Virus record (IMG/VR): IMGVR_UViG_3300041412_000048 | Span: 1 to 27,107 of that record | Source of the DNA: a virus | Strand: one strand, 5' to 3' | DNA length: 27,107 nucleotides | Shown here: positions 13,495-20,880 of the stretch, piece after piece | Numbering within the stretch: position 1 is the first letter of the stretch | Layout: each line of letters begins with the position of its first letter | Made by a program: the position numbers and the translations under genes | Notes under the pieces: generated by a model | Databases searched by the model: none | The model's input: the letters and a program-made list of their open reading frames with translations, nothing else | Told to the model about the DNA's origin: nothing

Positions 13495-15263
13495 GTGGCG
13501 TTCACCGGTCGACCGGTATCCTCGTAGCCGATGGCGATCGAGTAGATGGTCGGAGCGGGCTGGATCACGCTGTCGAAGGTCCTGCCCTGAGCGACGACGT
13601 TGATCGTGATGTCCTGGGCGAGCAGCGCGTCTCCGAGCGAGTTGGCGATGGCCTGGCGCTGGATCGTCGGCTGAGCCTGATCTGTCGGCGTCTCGAAGGT
13701 GAAGGTCGAGCTTGGAACACCCGTGCTCACGGTTTTTACGCCGCTCGGACTGATACCGGTCAGGGTGATGGCGACCGTGCCGTATCCGATGGCCCTGACG
13801 ACAACTTCTCGGATCACCAGGGTCGAGTTCTTGCCGTCGTCGGGCGACCGAATGGGGTAGGACTCCCACTGGTATTTGACGGTGGGGGTGGTCCGGTTGT
13901 AGATGTCCATGAAGTATGCGGACGAGGGCACCGGAGAGGCGGCGTAGAGGGTATTCCCGTCTGAGGACACCACGAACCACGTATGGGGCTCGGTGCCCAG
14001 AGGGAGCTTCCACCACGAACCCGTGTTGGTGTCGCAGAGCCAGTCGTTCGACACGACGATCCAGTCGCCCCACCGGCAGATGTCGACAGTCGGGCCGCGC
14101 AGCACGGGAGGGTTCGCCGGGTTGATCATGAAGTTGTCGTCGAGCTGGTTGGAGATCTTCTGGGAGGTGTTGCCGCCGTTCCACGCCCAGAGCCCGTTGT
14201 TGTTCGAGGCATAGATCAGGCCGAGCGGCGTCTGCGCCGTGCGGCTCATCAGGCCATAGGTCGGGGTCACCCCGGGGAGCCAGGTGACCGTCGGGGAGTT
14301 GAGGTCGCCCGAGATCACCACGCCGCCGCGCAGATTCTTGACCAGGAACAACTCGGATGCCGAGATGGACCCCCAGGCGCCGTAGCCCGATGGGTCTTCC
14401 TGGACGAACACTTCGGCCTGGCTCCCGAAGGCGATGCTATTGGGCGGTTCGGTGTAGTTGAACTCGTCGTTGCCCCCAGCGTAGGTATCCCATCCGCTCG
14501 AACTGGGCCACTCACTCGGGGAGTAGGTCAACAGGATCATGCGATTCTGGTGGCAAACCGCTTCCCCGATCAATGCGTCACCAAGAAGGTGAGGCGTAAA
14601 CACGGTCGGATCTTCCACGTCCGGATAATTCCATTGGCCGAAATAGCCCGGGGTTGGCTCACCAGCGGTCCCTCCGGTGTACCAGAAGGAGAGGAACCAC
14701 GTAGCGAGCCCCACATCGGCCGGGGTGGCGTTGGCTCGGGTCATCGCTCCGGTCCAAGTGCAGAACGGGAGTAGCCCGGGTTCGGGCGAGGGATTGATGA
14801 TGCCCGTCCAGGTGGCGGTCGCCCCGTGGATCTGGAGCGAGTCCAACCAGGCGTTCATCGTGCCGCCGCTGGTCAGGTTGATTTGTCCGACCAGGATCTC
14901 ATCGCCCTGCGTCAGGGCGTAGGGCGTGGTCGAGGCGTAGTAGTTGATCGGCCCGTTCAGGAACAGGCCGTTGATCATGTTCAGCGCGCCCGAGCCGGTG
15001 ACGGGCGTGTGGTTGGGAGCTACCTGGTGGCCTGTCGCCCACGGGGCGTTGTAGAAGCCGGGAAGCGGGGCCAGCCCGCCGTTCGGGAGCCCGATGCAGC
15101 CGTAGGTCGTGGGCTGGGCCTGACCGAGCTTGGAGCCCGGGACGACGGAGTTCTGGGTGGTGGAGTAGTAGCCGGCGAGCTGCTGCTGGGAGATGATCCC
15201 GGGCGTGAAGTCGCTGATCTCGATCCACTTGTAGGGCCTGGTCGGCGGCGCTGGGGCGGCCAC
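13491..15263 (-). CDS. Putative tail hub/stabilisation protein (gp10-like), 590 aa
   Basis: A large beta-rich protein opening with RPYKWIEISDFTPGIISQQQ and a GCIGLPNGGLAPLPGF motif. Repeated short blade-like units follow (for example ASNNNGLWAWNGG, WIVVSNDWLCDTNTGSWWKL, TWFVVSSDGNTLYAASP), which suggest a beta-propeller. P22 gp10, the packaged-DNA stabilisation protein under the portal, also carries a propeller, and here a gp4-like connector gene lies nearby. The role is therefore inferred from fold pattern and context. The start is GTG two bases after the previous stop. A structural tail protein is safe; gp10 equivalence is not. Confidence 0.6.
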   Translation of the reverse strand: MAAPAPPTRPYKWIEISDFTPGIISQQQLAGYYSTTQNSVVPGSKLGQAQPTTYGCIGLPNGGLAPLPGFYNAPWATGHQVAPNHTPVTGSGALNMINGLFLNGPINYYASTTPYALTQGDEILVGQINLTSGGTMNAWLDSLQIHGATATWTGIINPSPEPGLLPFCTWTGAMTRANATPADVGLATWFLSFWYTGGTAGEPTPGYFGQWNYPDVEDPTVFTPHLLGDALIGEAVCHQNRMILLTYSPSEWPSSSGWDTYAGGNDEFNYTEPPNSIAFGSQAEVFVQEDPSGYGAWGSISASELFLVKNLRGGVVISGDLNSPTVTWLPGVTPTYGLMSRTAQTPLGLIYASNNNGLWAWNGGNTSQKISNQLDDNFMINPANPPVLRGPTVDICRWGDWIVVSNDWLCDTNTGSWWKLPLGTEPHTWFVVSSDGNTLYAASPVPSSAYFMDIYNRTTPTVKYQWESYPIRSPDDGKNSTLVIREVVVRAIGYGTVAITLTGISPSGVKTVSTGVPSSTFTFETPTDQAQPTIQRQAIANSLGDALLAQDITINVVAQGRTFDSVIQPAPTIYSIAIGYEDTGRPVNAT

Positions 15264-15265
15264 GG

Positions 15266-15481
15266 CTACCTACTCGAGCGAGAGGACTTCCGCTTCCCTC
15301 GGTTCCACTTGGCGGCGTTCCGGGCGAAGTTGGCCCGCTTCTTCTGCTTGGCCGATTCCCGGGGATTGGAGAGGACCGACTTGGCGTGCTGCTGGACGGA
15401 CTCGCCGGCCGCCTTGGACGACGCGGTGAACTTGCCCCGGTTCTCGGGCTTGATGTGGATGCCGCTCTTTTTCCGAGCCAT
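15266..15481 (-). CDS. Small very basic protein, 71 aa
   Basis: MARKKSGIHIKPENRGKFTA leads into a helical middle and ends RANFARNAAKWNRGKRKSSR. The KKSGIHIKPENRGKFT start and the ANFARNAAKW end are recognisable from short basic proteins of unknown role found near phage structural genes. The ATG at 15481 shares its A with the preceding stop (TGATG) and has GGAGG four bases upstream; a TTG one codon earlier is possible. The charge suggests nucleic-acid contact or a packaged internal protein. Only two bases separate its stop from the next start. Confidence 0.75.
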   Translation of the reverse strand: MARKKSGIHIKPENRGKFTASSKAAGESVQQHAKSVLSNPRESAKQKKRANFARNAAKWNRGKRKSSRSSR

Positions 15482-16173
15482 CAAGCCTCCGGCGTGTCGA
15501 GACCCTCGCGCTTGTCCACGATCTGCTCCAGCATCGCCTCATAGCGCGCCATGCGGGACCGCAGCTCCTCGTTCTCGGCCTCCAACCGATCGGTGATCGC
15601 CCGGGAGGACGAGTCGACCCGATGCTCCTGGACGTTCGGCGCGGGGTAGGGCAGCATGTCGGGGCGCATGGCCGGGAAGACCACCCGCTGGTCGCTGAGC
15701 GTGTAGACCGAGAGCTTGGGGGCCGCTTCCATGAGCATCTCAATCGACTCAGCCCGGATAGCATAGCGGCCAAACAAGCCACTGAGCTGGTCGTGACGCT
15801 TCAAGATGACACCGCGGTCCCCATTGCCATCGTTGTAGGGAACTGGCTCGTCCATTGAGCGGGGGTCGCCCAAGGCGTCGACCAGCGCCTCGAAGGGCAC
15901 GAACGCCGACTCGCCCGGAGCGAGCACGTAGTGCTTGCGGTTCCACTGGAAGTGCCAGGTGCCGGTGATCTGCCGGTCGTAGTGGCACTTGTCGGTGGCG
16001 TCGAAGTACCGGAAGACCCGGGGGTTGTCCTCGTTCACCACCCGCAGGAACTCACCGAACAGGAGGATCGGCATGTCCCGGTTGGCGAGCGTGGGCGTGC
16101 GCGCCAGACGGGCCACCTGGGCATCGGCGGGAAGCTCGGGGGCGAGTTCGGGCTTGGCGAGGAACTGGGCCAT
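15481..16173 (-). CDS. Hypothetical virion-associated protein, 230 aa
   Basis: The ATG has AGGAG close upstream (tAGGAGcctcATG), formed by the end of the previous gene. Residues 60-110 hold a conserved-looking motif, GTWHFQWNRKHYVLAPGESA and VPFEALVDALGDPRS, which I have the impression of having seen in phage proteins of unknown function that bind in a head/tail module. Residues about 190-225 form a coiled coil (ITDRLEAENEELRSRMARYE). No signal peptide or enzyme motif is seen. The gene lies between the glycine-rich fibre and a small basic protein. A structural role is likely; details are unknown. Confidence 0.7.
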   Translation of the reverse strand: MAQFLAKPELAPELPADAQVARLARTPTLANRDMPILLFGEFLRVVNEDNPRVFRYFDATDKCHYDRQITGTWHFQWNRKHYVLAPGESAFVPFEALVDALGDPRSMDEPVPYNDGNGDRGVILKRHDQLSGLFGRYAIRAESIEMLMEAAPKLSVYTLSDQRVVFPAMRPDMLPYPAPNVQEHRVDSSSRAITDRLEAENEELRSRMARYEAMLEQIVDKREGLDTPEA

Positions 16174-16180
16174 GAGGCTC

Positions 16181-17257
16181 CTATGCGGGGAGAAGGATGA
16201 CAGTGCCGGGCAGCGATGCGGTCACCGAGTTGCCGGCCACGCCACCCGCCGGGGAAGCAGCCCCGCCCGCGCCACCGTTGGCCGTGATGGCCTGGCCGGG
16301 GACGATCGGACCGGACGAATACGTGGCGACCGGGATGACCGAAGCCGAGACCACGATCACCATGCCGCCGCCGCCGCCGCCGCCGCCGCCGCAGGTCGCC
16401 GCGCCGTTGGTGCCACCAGCCCCGCCCGCGCCGCCGTTGGCCTGGATCGAGCCGGTGCCGTTGATGTTCTGGGCGACCACCACGACGATGCCACCGCCAC
16501 CGCCGCCGCCACCGCCGTAGTAGGTGCCGTCACCGCCACCGGACCCGCCACCCGAGCCTGCGCCCATGGCCAGGAAGGCCGTGGTGTTCTGGAGCTTCCC
16601 GATGACCGCCAGATCGAGCGAGCGCGGGAGCTGCATGACCGCGGTCGGCGCTGTGACCGCGCCCCCGGCCGCTCCGGCATTGACGGTGACCGTGCTGGCT
16701 CCGCCCGTCCCGCCGACGCCCCCGAGGGAGTTGACGGTCTGGGCCGTGCCGGCCGCCGCCGTCGTGGTCGTGCCGGTGCCACCCGCCGTGCCGACAGTGC
16801 CGCTCGAGAGGGTGCCCGTGTAGCCCAGCGCCGCGCCGCCGGTCGCCGCCGAGCCGGCGTTCCCGTTGGACTGGATCGTCCCGTTGTTGGTGAAGACGCC
16901 TTGGCAGAAGATGCGGAAGCCGGCGGTCTTGATAACTACGGTCGGCTGGATGATCGACCCGTTGGCGAGCCAGATGTCCCGGGTCATCGTGTAGACCCCG
17001 GACGAGAGCGTGGCCCCGGCGACCGTGGTGGAACCGGTAGCGATGAAGTTGCACACGCCGTCGGAGCCATCACCGTAGACCGCGAGGCTCTTGTTGTAGA
17101 GCCCGTAGTCGAGAAGCTGGAGCACGTCGCGCATCGTGACCGGGCTGGCGGGGCTTCCTGTGGGGCCGGCGTTGTAGATCGGCAACCCGAGGTCTTCAAG
17201 GATGTTCTTCCACAACTCGATATCCGTGACCGGGGTGGTGAAGGGCAATCCAGGCAT
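16181..17257 (-). CDS. Glycine-rich fibre or adhesin protein, 358 aa
   Basis: Residues 60-125 follow a pattern common in phage fibre and head-surface proteins: YGDGSDGVCNF..., then TRDIWLANGSIIQPTVVIKT, then GFRIFCQGVFTNNGTIQSNG. This is a short beta-solenoid-like module that opens glycine-rich adhesins. After it come Gly/Thr/Ala repeats and two polyglycine runs of nine to ten residues around 250 and 295, each followed by a hydrophobic strand (GGIVVVVAQNINGTGSIQAN, GGMVIVVSASVIP) and GGAGGAGG. Polyglycine-type helices are known at the tips of some phage fibres. The gene starts after GGAGG with a nine-base spacer. It might project from the head, given its position near the capsid, or from the tail. 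Confidence 0.7.
   Translation of the reverse strand: MPGLPFTTPVTDIELWKNILEDLGLPIYNAGPTGSPASPVTMRDVLQLLDYGLYNKSLAVYGDGSDGVCNFIATGSTTVAGATLSSGVYTMTRDIWLANGSIIQPTVVIKTAGFRIFCQGVFTNNGTIQSNGNAGSAATGGAALGYTGTLSSGTVGTAGGTGTTTTAAAGTAQTVNSLGGVGGTGGASTVTVNAGAAGGAVTAPTAVMQLPRSLDLAVIGKLQNTTAFLAMGAGSGGGSGGGDGTYYGGGGGGGGGIVVVVAQNINGTGSIQANGGAGGAGGTNGAATCGGGGGGGGGMVIVVSASVIPVATYSSGPIVPGQAITANGGAGGAASPAGGVAGNSVTASLPGTVILLPA
16362..16392. repeat. Trinucleotide (CCG)n tract coding for polyglycine
   Basis: About ten uninterrupted CCG units on the plus strand encode a polyglycine run in the 358-residue fibre. A second, interrupted CCG/CCA tract lies at about 16493-16516. Both keep the frame, and both are likely slippage sites that could vary the length of the fibre. 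Confidence 0.7.
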
Positions 17258-17271
17258 CGACTACTACCTCC

Positions 17272-17934
17272 TCAGACGGGGAAGTTGACGGCGGCCCAGC
17301 ACAGGAGCGGACCAGCCGAGACGGTCACCGCCTGGAGGGCGATGCCGAAGGTGGTGCCGAACGTGAAGGTCGTGCCTGCGGTGTCGTGAGCCTGGCCGGT
17401 GTGCCCCGAGGTCGGGGAGACCTCCAGCGTGTGGCCGACGGTCGTGGTGTTGTCCACGAGGACCTGCATGATGCCGCGCTTGCCCACCATGGCGATCTGA
17501 GAGGGAGCGGTGCTGCCGATGGCGCTGTTCGCCGGGTTGGTGAGGCCCTGCGGCTGGGCCGGGGCGCCGAGCGAACCCACGCCGAGCAGGACGCCCGCCA
17601 TGTAGACGGTCGCGGACGGTGAGGCCAGGTCGACGTACTGGACCGTCCAGTTGTACGGGAAGGTGGTGTTGCCGGTCGCTCCCGACTGTCCTCCGTCGCC
17701 ACCGGGGTACGACGTGGTGGGACCGAGTGGCGGGTACGACCCGACACCGGCCGGAGTGCCCGTGAGGCCCCACTGCAGGATCGCCCCGGCGACCAGGGAG
17801 CCGGCACCGGCCGCCGTCGGGAAGGCGAGTGTCGCCACCGAGGCCGGGTTGAGGGCGATGGGCTCCCAGAGCGCCTGATATTCGGGCTGCTCGGCGGACT
17901 GAGCCAGGACGTTGTAGCTGTTCACCAGGGGCAT
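17272..17934 (-). CDS. Putative capsid decoration protein, 220 aa
   Basis: The ATG at 17934 is preceded by AGGAG five bases upstream; the open frame further back lies inside the capsid gene. The protein (MPLVNSYNVLAQSAEQPEYQ...) is rich in Gly, Thr, Ala and Val with alternating hydrophobic residues, suggesting an all-beta fold (for example TTFTFGTTFGIALQAVTVSA near the C-terminus). No charged or enzymatic motif is seen. Being the first gene after the capsid, it may be a head decoration or stabilisation protein; this is inference from position and composition. Confidence 0.6.
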   Translation of the reverse strand: MPLVNSYNVLAQSAEQPEYQALWEPIALNPASVATLAFPTAAGAGSLVAGAILQWGLTGTPAGVGSYPPLGPTTSYPGGDGGQSGATGNTTFPYNWTVQYVDLASPSATVYMAGVLLGVGSLGAPAQPQGLTNPANSAIGSTAPSQIAMVGKRGIMQVLVDNTTTVGHTLEVSPTSGHTGQAHDTAGTTFTFGTTFGIALQAVTVSAGPLLCWAAVNFPV

Positions 17935-17942
17935 TGGATCTC

Positions 17943-18911
17943 CTAGGCCGTGAGCGCCGTGAACTTCGAGTTGAGCTGCGGGTTTGTGCAGAGCAAGTTC
18001 AGCGCAACGTAGGTGAGCGAGGTGATGACGAACTGGTTGGTCGGCTGCTGGAAGTCGCCCACCTCGAAGTCGCCGTTCTGGTTCACCACCAGCTCGAAGT
18101 AGTCCTCGTTCAAGAAGAACAGCACCCCTTCGGTGCCCGTCGGGTTGATGTGCTCGTCGACCAACCAGGGCTGGTTGCGGTACCAGCCACCCGAGAAGCC
18201 ACCGGAGGCGAAGGTCTGGTCGACCACGGCCGTCGGCTGGGTGTACTGGACCTGGGCCTGCAACAGGTTCTCGTACCGGGTGAGGTTGGCCCGGGTGGAG
18301 ACCGTGATCGTCGGGGCCCGAGCGCCCTTGGTGCAGAGGTCCCAGAGCGAGTTGAGGGCGCCCATGCCGAGCGTCGTGGTCGTGATGTCGGGAGGAGCGC
18401 ATTTCGTGAACGGATAGCTCGAGCGGGACAGCCCGGCGTAGTTCGAGGCGTAGACCCCGGTGTCGACGACCTCGTAGACCCCGTCGATCGCCTTGTAGTT
18501 CGAGCCGTCGGACCAGATGCCGTAGGCGATCTTGTCGCGCAGGTCCATCTTGGCCAACTCGGTCTGCTCGACCACGTAGTTGGCCACCGCGTACTCCGAG
18601 TCGGCCCGGATGAGGGAGCGTTGGTCCAACGTGACGTTGGTGTAGTACTCCTTCCAGTCCCAGGCGCCGGAGATCTCGTTGTCCGAGGGGTCGACGTTCA
18701 GGACCTCGGGGCCGTAGAAGGCGCCGCCGGTCGACCAGGGCTGGTAGACGAAGCGGGACTCGATGTGGAGCCCGCCCCGGCGAACCACCCGGTTCTTGCG
18801 GAACAGGCGCCAGGTGAACGGACTACCCAGGTAGTACACATCGGTCGCCTCCTCTCGCAGGATGCGTCGAGAGATCGACGTGATCGTGTCTACTCCGGTA
18901 GGTGTGGCCAT
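17943..18911 (-). CDS. Major capsid protein, 322 aa
   Basis: The main shell protein, probably HK97-fold. Support comes from its place after the scaffold candidate, its length, and internal pattern: an N-terminal helix (SISRRILREEATDVYYLGSP), a basic E-loop-like part (RKNRVVRRGGLHIESRFVYQ), a long helix with DQRSLIRADSEYAVANYVVE then KMDLRDKIAYGIW, a P-domain-like middle (GALNSLWDLCTKGARAPTIT), and the strand FFLNEDYFELVVNQNGDFEV near the end, like the DxxxFE pattern of HK97-type coats. A GAGGT eight bases before the ATG provides a good ribosome binding site. No cleavable delta domain is apparent, consistent with a separate scaffold. Confidence 0.85.
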   Translation of the reverse strand: MATPTGVDTITSISRRILREEATDVYYLGSPFTWRLFRKNRVVRRGGLHIESRFVYQPWSTGGAFYGPEVLNVDPSDNEISGAWDWKEYYTNVTLDQRSLIRADSEYAVANYVVEQTELAKMDLRDKIAYGIWSDGSNYKAIDGVYEVVDTGVYASNYAGLSRSSYPFTKCAPPDITTTTLGMGALNSLWDLCTKGARAPTITVSTRANLTRYENLLQAQVQYTQPTAVVDQTFASGGFSGGWYRNQPWLVDEHINPTGTEGVLFFLNEDYFELVVNQNGDFEVGDFQQPTNQFVITSLTYVALNLLCTNPQLNSKFTALTA

Positions 18912-18922
18912 GAGTTTTTACC

Positions 18923-19927
18923 TCAGAAGGACCCTTCTCTCGTGCGAGCAATCGCACTCGCCGCCTGCTGGACCACTGACATCCTCGATTTCTCGGTCAA
19001 CCTACCATCGGTGCGCGTCTCCAACGGGGATTCCCCTGGAGCGGGACCCGAGACCGGCGATGCCGAGGAGCTGAGCGCGGTCAGCTTGCGCTTCCGATCC
19101 TGGGCTTGGGGTGTATTGCCCGGCACGACAGGGGGTGCCGCGGGCTGGCCGATGAGCTTGGCCCGGTAACCCTCGTTCGTCCAGGCGACGTGCTCGAGCG
19201 ACTCCTCGAACGCGGCCTGGAGATCGTCCGCTCCGGTGGCGAACCGGGCAGCGATGCCGGTGGAACCGGCGATCCGGCAGATGTCGATGACCTCGGCGGC
19301 GTCCAGCTTGCCCTGGTAGCGGGCGGCGAAGGCCGCACCGGCGGCGTTGGCCGCATTGTTCGCCTGCTGCTTGGCGAGGGACTCGGACTGCGCCTTGGTG
19401 GCCGCGGCGATCTCGGCCAGCTTGCGGTCGACATCGTTCTGGCGCATCCACAGCGCCGCTTCGGGTGAGCGCGGGTCGATCTCCTCGGGCAGGGCGGGAG
19501 CAGCGGGAGGAGCGACTGTCGGCTCACCGGCCAGGGCGCCCAACACCCGGGCACGACGCTCGGGGTCGCCCAACGCCTCGCGGAGCAGCGCGGCGATCGG
19601 ATCCTCAGCCACGGCTTGGGGGACGACGGGGGGAGAAGCGATGGCTTCAGACGCCTCGGGCTCCTCCTCCTCGTCGCCTCCCAGATCCTCCCCGCCGACC
19701 GTGACCGGGGGTGGCGGGGTGGTGCCGGCAGCCGGCTCGGTCTCCACCACGGGCGAGGGCGGGGGAGTCGAGTCGCCGGGGAGGTCACCGTTGGTCACGC
19801 GCGAACGATGACCAGGGATCGCCTCCTCGGCGGCGCCGAACAGCTTGTCGATGTCGAAGTCGGCGTTGCCTTCACCCTCGGATGCGAGGGCGGGGTCGAG
19901 GCCGAACAGCTCGTGGATCGAGGGCAT
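18923..19927 (-). CDS. Putative capsid scaffolding protein, 334 aa
   Basis: Position immediately before the major capsid gene, high acidity and low complexity point to a scaffold. Residues 1-40 contain an amphipathic start (MPSIHELFGLDPALASEGEG). About 50-110 is Pro/Glu-rich (PPPPVTVGGEDLGGDEEEEP). Two helical parts follow: IAALLREALGDPERRARVLG at about 115-135 and a coiled-coil-like RQNDVDRKLAEIAAATKAQS near 165-200. The end is basic and helical (EKSRMSVVQQAASAIARTRE), as expected for a coat-binding tail. The ATG at 19927 has AAGGA about eight bases upstream; 28 codons of open frame before it overlap the previous gene and are not used. No protease gene is seen nearby. Confidence 0.7.
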   Translation of the reverse strand: MPSIHELFGLDPALASEGEGNADFDIDKLFGAAEEAIPGHRSRVTNGDLPGDSTPPPSPVVETEPAAGTTPPPPVTVGGEDLGGDEEEEPEASEAIASPPVVPQAVAEDPIAALLREALGDPERRARVLGALAGEPTVAPPAAPALPEEIDPRSPEAALWMRQNDVDRKLAEIAAATKAQSESLAKQQANNAANAAGAAFAARYQGKLDAAEVIDICRIAGSTGIAARFATGADDLQAAFEESLEHVAWTNEGYRAKLIGQPAAPPVVPGNTPQAQDRKRKLTALSSSASPVSGPAPGESPLETRTDGRLTEKSRMSVVQQAASAIARTREGSF

Positions 19928-19931
19928 CAGA

Positions 19932-20333
19932 TCATCCTTGGTCTGCCTGGGCGGCCATGGCCCGCCGCAGGTCGTCTGCGCTGATACCGGACTGGGTGGG
20001 ACCCTGCCCACTCACCGCGGCACTGGGACCCTGGGCACCGCCGCCCATGAGTTGACCGATGTTCGTCCCGCCGCCTGGAGGTGGACCACTCGGAGGTCCT
20101 CCCGGCCCGCCGGGGCCAGGAGGAGCGCCACCAGGAGGAGCGCCCGGAGGCTTTGCGCCGCCTGGAGCCCCATGTCCTTGCTGTGCCGCACCGACCACCG
20201 CCTTCAAGAGCTGCTCGAGTAGGGCGAGGTGGGGCGCGGCGTCGGGGGCCATCATCGTGGCCTGGATCGCTGCACCTATCTGCTGGAGGCCCGCCGCGAC
20301 GCTCTCGGGGGCCGAAGACCCTTTGCCGGCCAC
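19932..20333 (-). CDS. Pro/Gly-rich protein, 133 aa
   Basis: GTG start four bases after the previous stop. Residues 1-50 are helical and Ala-rich (PESVAAGLQQIGAAIQATMM, HLALLEQLLKAVVGAAQQ). Residues about 55-90 are a Pro/Gly run (PPGAPPGGAPPGPGGPGGPP). A short helical end follows (GISADDLRRAMAAQADQG). This helix / flexible linker / helix design suits an assembly factor or minor head protein, and the gene lies directly before the scaffold candidate. No family is recognised. No clear ribosome binding site is seen, so the start depends on coupling. Confidence 0.65.
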   Translation of the reverse strand: MAGKGSSAPESVAAGLQQIGAAIQATMMAPDAAPHLALLEQLLKAVVGAAQQGHGAPGGAKPPGAPPGGAPPGPGGPGGPPSGPPPGGGTNIGQLMGGGAQGPSAAVSGQGPTQSGISADDLRRAMAAQADQG

Positions 20334-20337
20334 TGGA

Positions 20338-20496
20338 TCAGGACAGCGGTCCGTTTTCCTTCACGGCTGGGATGTGACCCATGGCGTTCGGGTCGGCACC
20401 CCAGGCGTCGGTCTCGGTCTGGCCCATGGGCATGATGTTCGCCTTGCCCTTCGGCCCAGCCCCGTAGTTCGGGCGGATCTGGTTCTGGTCAGCCAT
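20338..20496 (-). CDS. Hypothetical protein, 52 aa
   Basis: The frame MADQNQIRPNYGAGPKGKAN to ...VKENGPLS is preceded by GGAGG six bases from the ATG (cgaGGAGGttgtgATG), one of the best ribosome binding sites in the window. The protein is polar, Gly/Asn/Pro-rich and probably extended. No family is recognised. It is the first gene after the 140-bp hairpin region and begins the block that leads into scaffold and capsid, with only four bases to the next gene. Confidence 0.7.
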   Translation of the reverse strand: MADQNQIRPNYGAGPKGKANIMPMGQTETDAWGADPNAMGHIPAVKENGPLS

Positions 20497-20636
20497 CACA
20501 ACCTCCTCGGTTCAATCGGAGCGTACCGCAGACGCGACGATGGGTGATGGACCACCGAGCGGAGAATCCATCACCCATCGTTCGCGAATCAAACCACCAT
20601 TGGTGCGTTGGGTGAGCCCAACACGGACCGGCTGGC
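20497..20636 (-). other. 140-bp non-coding region with several inverted repeats
   Basis: This is the only sizeable gap in the window. In the direction of transcription it holds GTTGGG-CTCA-CCCAAC (20622-20607), a CACCA-A-TGGTG repeat (20605-20595), then the long hairpin at 20586-20533, and finally the GGAGG of the next gene. A TANNNT sequence, TACGCT (20525-20520), would allow a start of transcription about 17-18 bases before that gene, but no -35 was seen. No convincing ORF lies in it. Confidence 0.7.
20533..20586 (-). promoter_or_regulatory. Long RNA hairpin before the capsid gene block
   Basis: A perfect 15-bp inverted repeat, ACGATGGGTGATGGA (20537-20551) and its complement (20567-20581), encloses a 15-base loop. 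Beyond one bulged base, CGCG (20533-20536) pairs with CGCG (20583-20586), giving 19 pairs. No run of U follows on either strand, so it is not a standard terminator. It may be an RNase processing site or a 5' stabiliser for the scaffold and capsid message. Confidence 0.7.
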
Positions 20637-20711
20637 CTAGCGGCCCTTCCGTCCGTGCTTACGGCCACCGTGGCGCTTCCCGCGCTCGCGCGCGTCGACA
20701 GGCTGGTTCAT
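20637..20711 (-). CDS. 24-residue basic microprotein
   Basis: ATG to TAG frame encoding MNQPVDARERGKRHGGRKHG followed by RKGR. It is called because a textbook Shine-Dalgarno, GGAGGTGA, lies seven bases before the ATG; that site is formed by the last codons and stop of the gene before, so coupled translation is expected. More than a third of the residues are Arg or Lys. No family can be assigned at this length. It may bind nucleic acid or be packaged in the head. A chance open frame cannot be excluded, but the ribosome binding site has no other gene to serve. Confidence 0.5.
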   Translation of the reverse strand: MNQPVDARERGKRHGGRKHGRKGR

Positions 20712-20730
20712 ACGTTGCTCACCTCCTCCC
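20712..20730 (-). promoter_or_regulatory. Strong ribosome binding site for the 24-aa microprotein
   Basis: GGGAGGAGGTGA followed by GCAACGT and the ATG at 20711. The eight bases GGAGGTGA are complementary to the 16S rRNA tail, and the seven-base spacer is near optimal. The TGA is also the stop codon of the preceding 52-residue gene, so the two genes are interlocked. This site is the main argument that the microprotein is made. Confidence 0.6.
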
Positions 20731-20877
20731 TCGTTTCGTGGAGCGGCCTTTCCGCTTCGACCTTCGGGCGTTCGACAGAGCCGCGGCGACCGCCTGCTTC
20801 TGTGGATGCCCTGACGCCATCATCTCGCGAATATTGCCGCTCACGGTGGATCGGGAGGAACCACGCTTGAGAGGCAT
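20719..20877 (-). CDS. Small basic phage protein, 52 aa (MPLKRGSS...HPQKQAVA type)
   Basis: The sequence [20 protein letters not shown] followed by [20 protein letters not shown] is a recognisable short family found between portal and capsid genes in many phages and metagenomic viruses, with the hallmark pattern of a basic N-terminus, NIREM, a GHPQKQAVA helix and ARRS/ARKS. Its job is not established. The tail is very basic ([12 protein letters not shown]), which could bind DNA or RNA. It starts three bases after the previous stop and ends in the TGA of an AGGAGGTGA sequence that is also the ribosome binding site of the next gene. Confidence 0.8.
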   Translation of the reverse strand: MPLKRGSSRSTVSGNIREMMASGHPQKQAVAAALSNARRSKRKGRSTKRGRR

Positions 20878-20880
20878 GGA

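Noticed and set aside
13731-13742. Run of T/A as a possible terminator
   Set aside because: It lies within the 590-residue gene and no stem precedes it on the proper strand. A similar run at 18913-18918 is the spacer of the capsid ribosome binding site.
16355-16520. Tandem repeats as a CRISPR-like or satellite array
   Set aside because: They are trinucleotide codon repeats for glycine in an open frame, without regular spacers.
20533-20586. Rho-independent terminator
   Set aside because: The stem is strong but no U-rich run follows on either strand, and the loop is 15 bases. Kept as a hairpin of unknown role.
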